Origin: Bdellovibrionales bacterium CG10_big_fil_rev_8_21_14_0_10_45_34
Lineage (GTDB): Bacteria > Bdellovibrionota > Bdellovibrionia > Bdellovibrionales > 1-14-0-10-45-34
NCBI GenBank assembly: GCA_002778785.1
Contig: PEZS01000011.1
Span: 318,995 to 382,994 of the forward strand
Direction: 5' to 3'
Length of the DNA stretch: 64,000 nt
A program made the translations under genes and the position numbers. Position 1 is the first letter of the stretch; every line of letters starts with the position of its first letter. The notes beneath the pieces are model-generated. The model did not search any database, had not been told where the DNA came from, and saw only the letters and a list, made by a program, of their open reading frames with translations. This document shows, piece by piece, positions 1 to 9,512 of this stretch.

Positions 1-1
1 A

Positions 2-1798
2 GAGCGACTACTTGAAGGACTGGATAATTTAGATTGGAGCGAGCGCACAAAAGACGGTCAGCGAAATTGGATCGGCAAAAGTGTAGGAGCCGAGGTGCAC
101 TTCAAAATTGTGGGTACAAAAAAGACCCTCAATGTTTTTACAACTCGGCCCGACACTCTTTTTGGAGCGACGTTTATGGTTCTAGCTCCGGAGCATCCGC
201 TCGTTGCTGAAATCACCACTTCGGCTCAACTCGCGATCGTTGAAGATTACAAGAAAAGCGCTGCTTCCAAGAGTGAAGTCGATCGCCAGACTGCAAAGAC
301 GAAGTCGGGCGTGTTCGTCGGAAGTTACGCACTGAATCCACTGACTCATCAACAAATTCCTATTTGGATTGCTGACTACGTGTTGATGGACTACGGCACC
401 GGCGCCATCATGGCAGTGCCAGCCCACGACGAGCGAGACTTCGAATTTGCAACCCAGTACCAGTTGCCGATACAGCGGGTCATCGCGGGCGGCGAACTCC
501 CCTACACATCAGAAGGGACACTTTGTAACTCTGATGGCTTTGATGGAACCTCCTCTACGGAGGCCATCGAAAAAATTACGCACTTCCTAGAGAGCGAGGG
601 TATTGGAAAAAAGCGAGTGCAATACAAGCTGAGAGACTGGCTTTTTAGTCGGCAGCGCTATTGGGGTGAGCCCTTTCCGATAATCAAGAAACCTGACGGA
701 GAGCTTGTGGGCGTTCCGCCAAATGAGCTGCCTGTTGTTTTGCCCGACGTAAAAGACTTTCAACCATCTGAGGATGGCAAAGCTCCTCTTTCAAAGGCGG
801 TAGATTGGATCAACTACGATAGCAATGGACTGCAGGGCCAGAGAGAAACCGACACAATGCCAGGATCAGCCGGAAGCTCTTGGTACTTTTTAAGGTATAT
901 TGATCCTAACAACAACTTTGCCCCTTTTTCTCCTGAGGCGCAGAGCTACTGGATGCCCGTAGACCTTTATTTAGGAGGAGCCGAACACACGGTCGGTCAC
1001 TTGCTCTACGCACGATTTTGGCAAAAGGTACTCTTTGACTGCGGGCTTGTGAGCCACGATGAGCCCTTTAAGAAGCTCGTTCACCAGGGAATGCTCCTCG
1101 GTGAGGATGGCGAAAAGATGTCGAAGTCTCGAGGGAATGTGATAAATCCCGATGAAATTGTTAAGGAGTTCGGAGCAGATTCCCTGCGGACTTACCTTAT
1201 GTTTATGGGCCCGCTTGAAAAAGACAAACCTTGGTCAACCTCTGGACTCGAAGGAGTAAGGAGGTTCCTAAACCGTATTTGGCGAGCCATGTTCGACGAG
1301 CAAGGAAACCCTCTGTTTAAGGATGAACCGCTGTCAGCCGACTTACAAAAAGCTCTTCACAAAACAATTAAGAAGGTCACAGAAGATATTGAAAGGCTCA
1401 ATTTTAATACGGCGATTAGCCAAATGATGATTCTCGTTAATGAACTCTACAAAACGGACGCTCGCCCGAGAGAACTTTTTAAAGTGCTCAGCCAACTTCT
1501 CATGCCTTTTGCGCCTCATTTGGCGGAGGAGCTGTGGAGTCGTCTTGGCGAAAGTGGACTCGTCAGCATCGCACCTTGGCCAAAATGGCATCCTGATTTT
1601 GTTACCGAGGATGAAGTTGAGATAGGAGTACAAGTGCTTGGAAAAATGCGAGGCACCCTCAGGGTTTCACTGGATACCACCGAAGAAGAGGTTGTCAAAA
1701 AGGCTTTAGAAATCCAGGCGGTGACCAATGCTGTTGGCGCCAAGCCCCTTAAGAAGGTCATTTACAAGCCCGGAAAGATTTTGAATCTCATTGTGTAG
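2..1798 (+). CDS. leuS: Leucyl-tRNA synthetase, C-terminal part (5' end outside window)
   Basis: This class I aminoacyl-tRNA synthetase charges tRNA-Leu in the cytoplasm. The frame is open from base 2, so the gene is cut by the window edge; the first in-window GTG (95) is internal. The visible part starts in the sequence before the CP1 editing domain (RNWIGKS, then the threonine-rich TTRPDTLFGATF editing peptide and GTGAIMAVPAHDERD). Next come the catalytic-core stretch GSSWYFLRY and the KMSKS loop at 1115-1129, followed by the anticodon-binding helices and the C-terminal domain. All landmarks are in the order expected for bacterial LeuRS. About the first 230 residues (HIGH motif) lie upstream of the window. 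The gene is followed closely by a short GC hairpin and then by speA on the same strand. Confidence 0.97.
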   Translation, partial: ERLLEGLDNLDWSERTKDGQRNWIGKSVGAEVHFKIVGTKKTLNVFTTRPDTLFGATFMVLAPEHPLVAEITTSAQLAIVEDYKKSAASKSEVDRQTAKTKSGVFVGSYALNPLTHQQIPIWIADYVLMDYGTGAIMAVPAHDERDFEFATQYQLPIQRVIAGGELPYTSEGTLCNSDGFDGTSSTEAIEKITHFLESEGIGKKRVQYKLRDWLFSRQRYWGEPFPIIKKPDGELVGVPPNELPVVLPDVKDFQPSEDGKAPLSKAVDWINYDSNGLQGQRETDTMPGSAGSSWYFLRYIDPNNNFAPFSPEAQSYWMPVDLYLGGAEHTVGHLLYARFWQKVLFDCGLVSHDEPFKKLVHQGMLLGEDGEKMSKSRGNVINPDEIVKEFGADSLRTYLMFMGPLEKDKPWSTSGLEGVRRFLNRIWRAMFDEQGNPLFKDEPLSADLQKALHKTIKKVTEDIERLNFNTAISQMMILVNELYKTDARPRELFKVLSQLLMPFAPHLAEELWSRLGESGLVSIAPWPKWHPDFVTEDEVEIGVQVLGKMRGTLRVSLDTTEEEVVKKALEIQAVTNAVGAKPLKKVIYKPGKILNLIV

Positions 1799-1800
1799 GT

Positions 1801-1816
1801 GTCCCCACGCGGGGAC
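1801..1816 (+). terminator. GC-rich hairpin just after leuS
   Basis: A perfect 6-bp stem (GTCCCC / GGGGAC) with a 4-nt loop begins two bases after the leuS stop codon. No T-run follows, so it is a weak candidate as an intrinsic terminator. It may instead stabilise the 3' end of the leuS message. Confidence 0.3.
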
Positions 1817-1999
1817 TCTACGCGCGAGCGGCATTTTCACTGGGTACATTAAGAGAAACTTCAAAAAGGAAAGTTTAGTAACTTTACCGCCTTCCGACTC
1901 CGACAAAAATCCTAAATTAACTAGGCTCGTCCAGAAATAATTGTTAGATTGCCCCCGGTAAGGCCCATCAGTATTGGCTCTAGCGAGTGGAGAATAAAA

Positions 2000-3964
2000 A
2001 TGTCGACATCCCCGACAACTGAAAATCAGGTTCGAAGTGTTTCAACAACCTCTGAAGCCGAGTGGACAAGGGCCGACAGCTCCTCACTCTACGGCGTCGA
2101 TCTGTGGGGCGCCGGTTACTTTCGAGTGAATGAGCGAGGCAACGTCAGTGTGACTCCAAAAGGCGAAAAGGGCCCTCAAGTAGATTTGACAGATCTTGTT
2201 GCAGATCTTATGGACAGGGGCATAAGACCTCCTATTCTCATTCGCTTTCCAGACATAGTTCGCTCACGCGTAGAGCTCCTCGCAGGATGTTTTCAAAATG
2301 CCATCACCGAGTATGGATACAAGGGGCTATACAAAGCTGTTTACCCGATCAAAGTGAACCAACAACGCCACCTCGTATCAGCAATACTAGAAAGCGGGCG
2401 CCGCTTTGATCTTGGGCTTGAATGCGGGAGCAAACCAGAGCTTTTGGTGGCATTGGCACTCATGGACAATCCCGATGCTCTGCTCATTTGCAACGGCTTT
2501 AAAGACGCCGAGTATGTCGAAACGGCGATTCTCGCCCGAAAACTCGGAAGAAAAGCGATCCTTGTTGTCGATAGGGCCAGCGAGCTTCCGTTAATTATTG
2601 AGAAAGCGAAAAAGCTAAATGCGACTCCCAAAATTGGACTAAGGGCCAAACTCGATTCGAAGGGCGCTGGTCGCTGGGTAGAAAGTTCTGGCGCTAAATC
2701 CAAATTTGGCCTCACGTCAACAGAGATGGTCGAAGCACTTGAGCTACTCAAAAGAGAAAACATGCTTGAGATGCTAGAACTCGTGCATTTTCATATCGGG
2801 TCACAAATCACAAGTATTCAGGCCATCAAGGCTTCGCTCAATGAGGGCGCCAGGTTTTTTTGCGAACTTCACAAACTCGGCGCACCACTCAAATACATCG
2901 ACGTTGGAGGCGGCCTAGGAGTTGACTACGACGGGTCTAGCTCTAGCAATAGCTCGATTAACTATTCTGAGCAGGAATACGCAAACGATGTGACTTTCAC
3001 GATTCTAAGAACTTGCGATGAAATGGGAATTCCACATCCGAATATTATCACAGAGGCGGGGCGTGCTCTTGTGGCTCACCATTCGGTTTTGATATTTAAT
3101 GTGCTCGGGGTTAATGAGCTCTCAAACGCACCAATGCCCTCGCCTGCCGCGAAAGAAGATCACCGCATTGTGCAATCTCTTTACGAGATCCTGTCGACTC
3201 TTAAAAGCAAAAACCTTGTAGAGTCTTTTCACGACGTACAACAACTAAAGAACGATACCTTGCAACTTTTTAACTACGGCTATCTTTCTTTAGAGCAGCG
3301 CTCAAAAGCAGAAGCTATTATCCGCAGCATACTTCGCAAAATGTCGGAGATCATAGAGGCCACGGGAGATTTTGAAGAACTTAAAGAAACACTATCGGCC
3401 GATCAAACAGACACTTACTTTTGCAACTTCTCGGTGTTTCAATCTGTTCCTGATTCTTGGGCAGTAGGCCATGTGTTCCCGGTAATGCCGATTCAATGCC
3501 TCAACGATAAGCCTACCAAAAGATGTGTGCTCGTGGATCTTACGTGCGACTCAGACGGCAAAATCGACACTTTTAGTGAACAAGGAGTTAAGAAAAACTA
3601 CCTTGAAGTCCATCGTATGAAACCCAATGAGCCTTATTATATGGGAGTCTTTTTAATTGGCGCCTACCAAGAAATTCTCGGAGACCTACACAACCTCTTT
3701 GGCGACACTGATGCTGTACTTATTGGTATCTCAGAGGCCGGGTACACTGTAAACCACGTTGAAGAAGGTGACACTGTTGCAGAAGTTTTAAGTTATCTTC
3801 AATATAATAAAACAGAGCTATGTAATAGTGTTCGCCAGGCCACTGAGCGTAGTATTCAAGAGGGGCAGATTTCGAAAAATGAAGCCAGATTACTTATGCG
3901 CAATTACGAAGAGAATCTGACGGGCTACACTTACCTCGAAGAACCAGATGAACTGATGTCGTAG
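2000..3964 (+). CDS. speA: Biosynthetic arginine decarboxylase
   Basis: This PLP enzyme decarboxylates arginine to agmatine, the first step of putrescine/spermidine synthesis through agmatine. It is about 654 residues long, the normal size for SpeA. The PLP lysine lies in YPIKVNQ (about K118). The barrel-domain motifs HIGSQ and GGGLGVDYDG follow, and the C-terminal half carries the family's FCNFSVFQS and HNLFGD stretches. I chose ATG 2000 because GGAG lies seven bases upstream; an in-frame TTG at 1949 has no ribosome-binding site. The gene converges on the EamA transporter with only 5 bp between stop codons and no visible terminator, so the two transcripts probably overlap at their 3' ends. 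Other polyamine genes are not seen nearby. Confidence 0.95.
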   Translation: MSTSPTTENQVRSVSTTSEAEWTRADSSSLYGVDLWGAGYFRVNERGNVSVTPKGEKGPQVDLTDLVADLMDRGIRPPILIRFPDIVRSRVELLAGCFQNAITEYGYKGLYKAVYPIKVNQQRHLVSAILESGRRFDLGLECGSKPELLVALALMDNPDALLICNGFKDAEYVETAILARKLGRKAILVVDRASELPLIIEKAKKLNATPKIGLRAKLDSKGAGRWVESSGAKSKFGLTSTEMVEALELLKRENMLEMLELVHFHIGSQITSIQAIKASLNEGARFFCELHKLGAPLKYIDVGGGLGVDYDGSSSSNSSINYSEQEYANDVTFTILRTCDEMGIPHPNIITEAGRALVAHHSVLIFNVLGVNELSNAPMPSPAAKEDHRIVQSLYEILSTLKSKNLVESFHDVQQLKNDTLQLFNYGYLSLEQRSKAEAIIRSILRKMSEIIEATGDFEELKETLSADQTDTYFCNFSVFQSVPDSWAVGHVFPVMPIQCLNDKPTKRCVLVDLTCDSDGKIDTFSEQGVKKNYLEVHRMKPNEPYYMGVFLIGAYQEILGDLHNLFGDTDAVLIGISEAGYTVNHVEEGDTVAEVLSYLQYNKTELCNSVRQATERSIQEGQISKNEARLLMRNYEENLTGYTYLEEPDELMS

Positions 3965-3969
3965 ATTAT

Positions 3970-4875
3970 CTATGACCAGCGGGTGCGAAAACTTCGGTAA
4001 AATTTAGCGATTAACCCTGTGCCCACCATCACCCCAGATACAACAAGCACAGAAGAGGCTAACATTCTCGCTGTGGGCTGCTCGCCCAGCAGATAATACG
4101 ACAAGATCATTGATACTAAAGGTTGAATGTAAATGTAAATTGCTACCGTGCTTGAGTCGACCTTCTGAAGCGCCCAATTATTGAGTAGGTATGTCAACAC
4201 CGATGGACCTAGAACCAAAAATGCAATGTTCGCGTACACTTGCCATCCAAAACTTTGCCAATCTGTTTGAACATAGCCGTGGACACCATAAATCCACACG
4301 GCAGGTAGGGCGATGCTAAACATCATGGTTGTCGATAAAATGGGGGAGACATTCTTCAGCGGACCTTTTGAATAAGCTAAATAAAAGCTGAAGCTGCAAG
4401 CATTCAAGAGGCAAAGTAAGTCGCCCGTAAGATATTGATTTGAGAACTCTAATTTATCAACTTCGAGAAGATAGAGCACGCCAATAAAGCTTAACAAAAC
4501 ACCAAGTGCTTTGAATAAGTTCATCTGTTCGCGTTTTAAGATAACAGAGAAGATCAAGGTCCAAATGGGAATAGACGTGTTCATGATGGCGGAGTGAGAA
4601 GGTATAGTGCGCTGAAGGCCTTCGATAAAGCTAATCTGATTAATGACAACACCAAATAGAGCGCAGACCCCCAAATGCCAAAATCGAAGCTTTAAATCTC
4701 CGCGCTTCTTCCAGACTGTTTTGCCAAAGAGAATCCAAAAAAATGCTGAGGTTAGGGTAACTCGCAGAGCAATCCAGGCACCTGGCTCCATACTGAAAAG
4801 CAATATTTTGCCAAAAACATAGCTCACCCCAAAGAGCAAGCTGACAAACGCTAGGCCTAAATGTACGCCAATCAC
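3970..4875 (-). CDS. EamA/DMT-family inner-membrane transporter
   Basis: A 301-residue protein with about ten hydrophobic segments arranged as two EamA repeats, typical of drug/metabolite transporters (RhaT/RarD/PecM type). Substrate cannot be read from sequence. The conserved glutamate/proline pattern near the end of each repeat is recognisable (SIPIWTLIFS in the first, QPLVSMILSYYLLGE in the second). The start is GTG at 4875 and overlaps the ferredoxin stop as GTGA, so it is translationally coupled. It is the last gene of a minus-strand run that starts with the SulP transporter. Its link with bicarbonate transport is unclear and may be only positional. Confidence 0.85.
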   Translation of the reverse strand: MIGVHLGLAFVSLLFGVSYVFGKILLFSMEPGAWIALRVTLTSAFFWILFGKTVWKKRGDLKLRFWHLGVCALFGVVINQISFIEGLQRTIPSHSAIMNTSIPIWTLIFSVILKREQMNLFKALGVLLSFIGVLYLLEVDKLEFSNQYLTGDLLCLLNACSFSFYLAYSKGPLKNVSPILSTTMMFSIALPAVWIYGVHGYVQTDWQSFGWQVYANIAFLVLGPSVLTYLLNNWALQKVDSSTVAIYIYIQPLVSMILSYYLLGEQPTARMLASSVLVVSGVMVGTGLIAKFYRSFRTRWS

Positions 4876-5177
4876 ATATCCTCTAGAAGAGTGTTAAGGA
4901 GTAGTTCCTTGCCATCGAGTGTAACCTCTTTTAGCCAAATACCCTGTGGATAAATGACACAGGTGATTCCCGATTCACACCCCCCCAAACAACCCGACGC
5001 GGACACTTTATACTCTCCCCAAAGCCCTCGGTCTCTTAAGCTCGTTTTAAGCGAATCTCGCAATTCTTTGCCGCCCTTAGAATAACAGCACGGCCCATTT
5101 GGCTTTTGATTCGTGCAAACAAACATATGATGCTTTAACCGAGAATCCTTTTCTCGCTTCATAGACCACCAAATCAT
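4872..5177 (-). CDS. Thioredoxin-like [2Fe-2S] ferredoxin
   Basis: A 101-residue protein of the thioredoxin-fold 2Fe-2S ferredoxin family (like the NuoE C-terminal domain and Azotobacter FdI-type proteins). The first cluster cysteines lie in CTNQKPNGPCC (about residues 21-31) and the second pair in GCLGGC, the usual four-ligand pattern. It would carry electrons in the cytoplasm; no partner reductase is adjacent. The ATG at 5177 overlaps the AI-2E permease stop (ATGA). A second ATG at 5162 would also give a complete domain, so the exact start is uncertain. Confidence 0.85.
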   Translation of the reverse strand: MIWWSMKREKDSRLKHHMFVCTNQKPNGPCCYSKGGKELRDSLKTSLRDRGLWGEYKVSASGCLGGCESGITCVIYPQGIWLKEVTLDGKELLLNTLLEDM

Positions 5178-6256
5178 TTATCTGTGAGTTTAAGATCTTC
5201 TGTCAGTAGCTCATTCTTTGCGCGTTTTTTCGAAGGAACCATTTCTCCCGTTCGAAACAAATGAATTAAGATGCCGAACAAAATTGGGCCGAGAAAGAGC
5301 CCCGGAAATCCAAAGCCAATTAGACCACCGATCACCGCGGTGAAAGCGATGAACGGATCCATCTGAGCTCCGGCCCTGAGCACAAGCGGGCGCACCAAAT
5401 TATCTAGAATTCCCGTAAGAAAGGCGGCCACAGTCAAAATAAGTCCGACACTTGGTGTTTCCGATAGCAAATGGTAAATCGCTAATCCGAATGTTACTGG
5501 AGCTGTACCCAACAAAGGGATAAAAGACATTACGAAAACAGCGAAAGAAACAACTAAGGTCCCCTCTAGACCTGCGATAGAATACCCTATAGAAAATATG
5601 AGTGCTTGAGCAAGGCCAGTGATCAACATCGCTACAACCAAGGAGCGACAGAGTAAACGAAACGCTTTTAAAAGATCCTCAGTTTTTGTAGGAGTCCATG
5701 GCGAATGCGTATACGCCAGTCGAACCACCTCAGATCCGTGAAGAGTAAAGAAAAACAAGCTAACTATGAAAAACAAGGAGCTTAGCAATCCGGTGGGAAT
5801 GCGCGCCAAAAGCGTACCCAAAATTTTTGTGAGTCTATCTCCTAACGCGGCCGCCATATCAATCAATGTCGCCTTCAGTTCCATAACATCAAAAGGCAAA
5901 ATTGAGCCTACGCTTATAGCAAGTTCGTCGAAAGGAATCCTCGCGAACATCTGCGACCAGCCATCTCCGTCTAGAATACGATAGGCCTGCGGAATCTGAG
6001 CCAACAATGACCGTGCTCCGGCCACGAGCAGCAACCCCACTGGCACCAGCACTAACACCGTAGCAAGAGCAACCACAAAACTTGTAGCTGCCCATTCGCT
6101 CCATTTCTTCTCAACAAGATATGATTTGAAAGGAAAAAGAATTATTGCAAAAATCCCGCCCAAACTCACGTACGCAAGAAACGGCAACAAACAATACACA
6201 ACGCCAGCGGCTACAGCCGCAACTATTGCCCATCGAATGAATAACTGACTACTCAT
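5174..6256 (-). CDS. AI-2E family (YdiK/TqsA-type) permease
   Basis: A 360-residue inner-membrane protein of the PF01594 family. Two N-terminal hydrophobic segments are followed by an amphipathic stretch, then a cluster of five to six membrane helices. The C-terminal family signature is visible in GILDNLVRPLVL and in the glycine-rich IGGLIGFGFPGLFLGPILFG. Members export diverse small molecules or act as Na+/H+ exchangers, so a role in autoinducer-2 export should not be assumed. It lies 77 bp downstream of the carbonic anhydrase and overlaps the ferredoxin start by 4 bp. The C-terminal tail is short and basic, as is common in the family. Confidence 0.85.
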   Translation of the reverse strand: MSSQLFIRWAIVAAVAAGVVYCLLPFLAYVSLGGIFAIILFPFKSYLVEKKWSEWAATSFVVALATVLVLVPVGLLLVAGARSLLAQIPQAYRILDGDGWSQMFARIPFDELAISVGSILPFDVMELKATLIDMAAALGDRLTKILGTLLARIPTGLLSSLFFIVSLFFFTLHGSEVVRLAYTHSPWTPTKTEDLLKAFRLLCRSLVVAMLITGLAQALIFSIGYSIAGLEGTLVVSFAVFVMSFIPLLGTAPVTFGLAIYHLLSETPSVGLILTVAAFLTGILDNLVRPLVLRAGAQMDPFIAFTAVIGGLIGFGFPGLFLGPILFGILIHLFRTGEMVPSKKRAKNELLTEDLKLTDK

Positions 6257-6333
6257 GGGCCAAGAGCATATATGCGTTTAAAAGAAAAGACTAGAGCTTA
6301 CTTATGCCGGGTCTCAGCTGTTTCATTAGGCGA

Positions 6334-6975
6334 CTAGGTCTCGTCAGCAAAGTCGAACTGATAAATAGAGTCGATGTTGGTGCCGGGCCTCAAAATAACA
6401 AGATCTTTAAGCTCTCCTGAATTCAAACCGTAAACCCAACCATGAAGAGTCGGTCTCTGCTCAAACTTCCAAGCTTTTTGAACAATCGAAGTCTTTGCTA
6501 AGTTATGCACTTGCTCCACAACGTTTAGCTCTACGAGGCGATCAGCTTGTTTTATAGGATCGGTGATAAGATCTAGTTCACCTCTGTAAATCCTGTGAAC
6601 ATCTTTAATATTTCTTAGCCACTTATTGAGAAGTCCAAATCTATTGTGGGTAAGTGAAGCCCTTACGCCGCCACAACCGTAATGACCGCAAACGATAATA
6701 TGCTTCACTTTCAAATAGTCTACCGCGAACTGCAGAACACTCAGCAAATTAAAATCTGTATGCACGACTACGTTTGCTATGTTTCGGTGTACAAATAACT
6801 CTCCCGGCTCAGTGCCAGTGATTTCCTCCGCTGGAACGCGACTATCCGAGCAACCAATCCAAAGAAATTCAGGTTTTTGCTCTTTTGCAAGTTGAGTAAA
6901 GAAATCCGGTTTGAGCTCTAATTTTTCTTTCATCCATGCTTTATTCGCCAAAAGGAGTTTTTTATAGCTTTCCAT
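6334..6975 (-). CDS. Beta-class carbonic anhydrase
   Basis: A zinc enzyme that interconverts CO2 and bicarbonate. The 213 residues are full length for the beta class. Zinc ligands are all present: C42 in GCSDSR (with the catalytic D44/R46 dyad), H98 and C101 in CGHYGCGG. The conserved HRNIAN segment is also intact. It starts one base after the stop of the SulP transporter, so both are surely on one message. This SulP-carbonic anhydrase pairing is a recurring arrangement for bicarbonate uptake linked to hydration of CO2. No signal peptide is visible, so the enzyme is cytoplasmic. Confidence 0.95.
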   Translation of the reverse strand: MESYKKLLLANKAWMKEKLELKPDFFTQLAKEQKPEFLWIGCSDSRVPAEEITGTEPGELFVHRNIANVVVHTDFNLLSVLQFAVDYLKVKHIIVCGHYGCGGVRASLTHNRFGLLNKWLRNIKDVHRIYRGELDLITDPIKQADRLVELNVVEQVHNLAKTSIVQKAWKFEQRPTLHGWVYGLNSGELKDLVILRPGTNIDSIYQFDFADET

Positions 6976-6976
6976 C

Positions 6977-8512
6977 TTACCTCAGTTTCTTCATAAAACT
7001 CGGATACTTTTTACCCTCTACGTTCGAAACAGAAAGTGTTACCCCGTTAAGATCGGCACTCTTCTTGTAATCTTCTAAAATATCGTAGATATCTTGATCG
7101 ATGAAAGCCGCGCGAGACCCGTCTACCCACAACCTTGAACCTGCAGGAACTTTTGCGAGCTCTCTTTTCAGTCGGATCTTATTCAAAAACGAAACGTCTT
7201 TGGTGAAGCGTAAAAGATGATCTTTGCCGTCCGAAACAACCGATATCGATGAATAAGAATTGCTCAAAACCACAATCAAGATACCCACAAAAAGCCCGAT
7301 GAGAACACCAGTCAAAAGGTCAGTTAACAGAATTGCGATTATTGTAACTACGAAAGGTACGAACTGATCTGGCCCGTCGCGATACACACTCATCACCAAA
7401 CTCTTACTCGTCAGTTTGTAGCCGATGATTATCAGTATGCAGGCTAGGCTTGCGAGTGGAATCTGGTTAAGAACTGATGCAAAAATCCAAACAGCAAACA
7501 ACAAAAACACTCCATGCAATATGGCCGAATAACGTGTTTTTGCTCCACTGTACACATTGGCTGAGCCTCGCACAATAACCGCTGTAAGTGGCAAGCCACC
7601 TAAAAATGCGCTTACCGTATTGCCCGCACCTTGAGCAAAGAGTTCTTTTCTCGAGTTTGAAATTCTGTGCATCGGGTCCAGTCGATCAATTGCCTCGACA
7701 CTAAGAAGTGTCTCGATGCTCGCTACCACGGCAAGTACAAAACCAATCTTATAAATCGCTGGATTTGTAAAAGAGCTCCAGTCAGGGGACGTGCTTGAAA
7801 AGAGCCATAGCCCTTCTGTCAGGGGAATCTGCACAAGATGCTCATTAAGGATTGCTAACGGACTGCTGCCAAATGACATATTTAACAGAATGCCTATGAC
7901 AACAACGATGAGAGGGCCAGGAACCCACTTAGCATTCGGTATCTTTTTAATAACAACTTTGTCCCAAACTATGAGAACAAAAAGAGAAATCACTGATAGC
8001 AAGACCGCGCCTGGATGGGCACTCAATACGGCCTTAACTATGTCTGCAAATGTGTTACTGCCCGTCGCCGAGAGAAAATCCAAGTTGCCTTCAAAAGTTT
8101 CATCTCTGCCGAGCGCGTGAGGGATTTGCTTAAGAATAATTAGAAGCCCTATGGCAGCAAGCATACCTTTAATCACGCTGGCCGGAAATATCCCTGCCAC
8201 TCTATGAAGCTTGATAAGCGCAAACAGAATCTGAAGAACTCCACAAACAACTACAGCCAGCTGAAAAGTTTCAAAAGTTCCTAACTCTCTTATCCCGCTG
8301 GCGACAATAACAGTTAATCCAGCGGCAGGCCCGGATACGCTAAGTGCACTACCCGACAGAATGCCGACCAGAATTCCACCCACTACGCCAGCAATTAAAC
8401 CCGAAACTAGCGGTGCTTCAGACGCCAAAGAGATTCCAAGACACAATGGAAGGGCTACGAGAAATACGACGAATGAGGCCGAGATGTCAGAGGCAAGACG
8501 GTCTATCTTCAT
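6977..8512 (-). CDS. SulP-family inorganic anion transporter (probable bicarbonate carrier)
   Basis: A 511-residue SulP/SLC26 protein. The N-terminal part holds 10-14 membrane segments, including the family's [15 protein letters not shown] region and the [15 protein letters not shown] stretch, which matches the sulphate-transporter signature. The C-terminal about 80 residues form a reduced STAS-like domain ([17 protein letters not shown]). Family members carry sulphate, bicarbonate, dicarboxylates or other anions. The adjoining carbonic anhydrase gene, separated by one base, favours bicarbonate. It is the probable first gene of the run reading down to EamA, with a 110-bp gap upstream to the next same-strand gene. 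Confidence 0.9.
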   Translation of the reverse strand: MKIDRLASDISASFVVFLVALPLCLGISLASEAPLVSGLIAGVVGGILVGILSGSALSVSGPAAGLTVIVASGIRELGTFETFQLAVVVCGVLQILFALIKLHRVAGIFPASVIKGMLAAIGLLIILKQIPHALGRDETFEGNLDFLSATGSNTFADIVKAVLSAHPGAVLLSVISLFVLIVWDKVVIKKIPNAKWVPGPLIVVVIGILLNMSFGSSPLAILNEHLVQIPLTEGLWLFSSTSPDWSSFTNPAIYKIGFVLAVVASIETLLSVEAIDRLDPMHRISNSRKELFAQGAGNTVSAFLGGLPLTAVIVRGSANVYSGAKTRYSAILHGVFLLFAVWIFASVLNQIPLASLACILIIIGYKLTSKSLVMSVYRDGPDQFVPFVVTIIAILLTDLLTGVLIGLFVGILIVVLSNSYSSISVVSDGKDHLLRFTKDVSFLNKIRLKRELAKVPAGSRLWVDGSRAAFIDQDIYDILEDYKKSADLNGVTLSVSNVEGKKYPSFMKKLR

Positions 8513-8623
8513 AATTGAAGAATTAGGCTATTCGAACTTGCTTATGCTAACAACAAAGAAAAGGCGTTTTGCTGCGAGTAAGATACTAAAGTGCAGTTCC
8601 AGATTGGAACTCTTGCTAAAGAC

Positions 8624-9271
8624 CTAAAGAGCACCTGCTTCAACGCTTTGAAACTGCACGCTTGCAGAAGTCAGTCCATCCGGTGATTTTACTTCAATTG
8701 TGTAAGTGTCATTGAAACTCGACGAAGATAAAGCGACTCGCTCTCTGTGCACCGTCGTAATCTGATCTTGAAATATCTGCTGAGCATTGCTTTTGTTAAC
8801 AGACTCCACTTTTAATCCCACGCGTTCTTCGTTCGAGACGAATTTGAGAGTATATGATTCTGTAACCGCGATAGTATCATTTACAACCTCGATTGATTTA
8901 GGAACCTTGATGGACCATTCTTTTTTCTTTTCTGCTTTGAAACTTTTGCCGCTCATTCCACATTGGGGCAGTCTACTTTTTCGCTGAGTAACTTCTCCTT
9001 GAATCGAAACATGGGAGCTTTCTCCTGAAAGCGGGGCCGAAATAACAATGTCTACAAACTGAAAGGCATGGCGACCATTCGGCAAATAGTTAAGTGGTAT
9101 CAGGATTCCGTCGCTTTGGGCCTTGCGAAGTTTATTGGGTACATAGCTATCTTCGCAGCTACTGGCAAAAACAATTTCTTCTTCTGCTTTAATTTGCTTT
9201 TCGTCGACTTTTTGACACGACGATAAGGCGAAAACCGCTGCTGCGATAATCAAAAATTCAAACCGAGACAT
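8624..9271 (-). CDS. Putative lipoprotein of unknown function
   Basis: I do not recognise this 215-residue protein. Starting at ATG 9271 it has a classic lipoprotein signal: a short basic start, a hydrophobic run and the lipobox LSSC at about residues 15-18. An AGGAG ribosome site lies six bases upstream of this ATG. A longer frame extends to 9322 but has no such site and would bury the signal. The mature part is rich in beta-strand-like, Lys/Ser/Glu segments and contains two further cysteines (SSCEDS and PQCGMSG), possibly a disulphide. It is probably anchored in the outer membrane facing the periplasm. It stands 112 bp upstream of the SulP gene on the same strand, and may or may not be co-transcribed. 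Confidence 0.7.
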   Translation of the reverse strand: MSRFEFLIIAAAVFALSSCQKVDEKQIKAEEEIVFASSCEDSYVPNKLRKAQSDGILIPLNYLPNGRHAFQFVDIVISAPLSGESSHVSIQGEVTQRKSRLPQCGMSGKSFKAEKKKEWSIKVPKSIEVVNDTIAVTESYTLKFVSNEERVGLKVESVNKSNAQQIFQDQITTVHRERVALSSSSFNDTYTIEVKSPDGLTSASVQFQSVEAGAL

Positions 9272-9512
9272 CCTAAACTCCTGGTAGCGACGAATATGAG
9301 AGCAATAAATAGATAGTGGCAATTCCCATGCCTGAGCGCAAACATTTTACGACACAAGCTCACTCGCAGGGCCCTCTAATGGGCAGCAGAGGGAACGCCA
9401 ACTCCTGAATCTCTTTGATTTGATCTTTATTTTAGGTAAAGCCCGTTTACGGCTCGCGCGTGTCTAATGTTTTAACAGCCACATGCCTCTTTCTGTTTTC
9501 GCCTAACTCTGT

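Noticed and set aside
1949-1999. speA start at TTG 1949
   Set aside because: No ribosome site; ATG 2000 has GGAG at good spacing.
2341-2763. 140-codon open frame antisense to speA
   Set aside because: Shadow of a strongly conserved gene; no ribosome site, biased composition.
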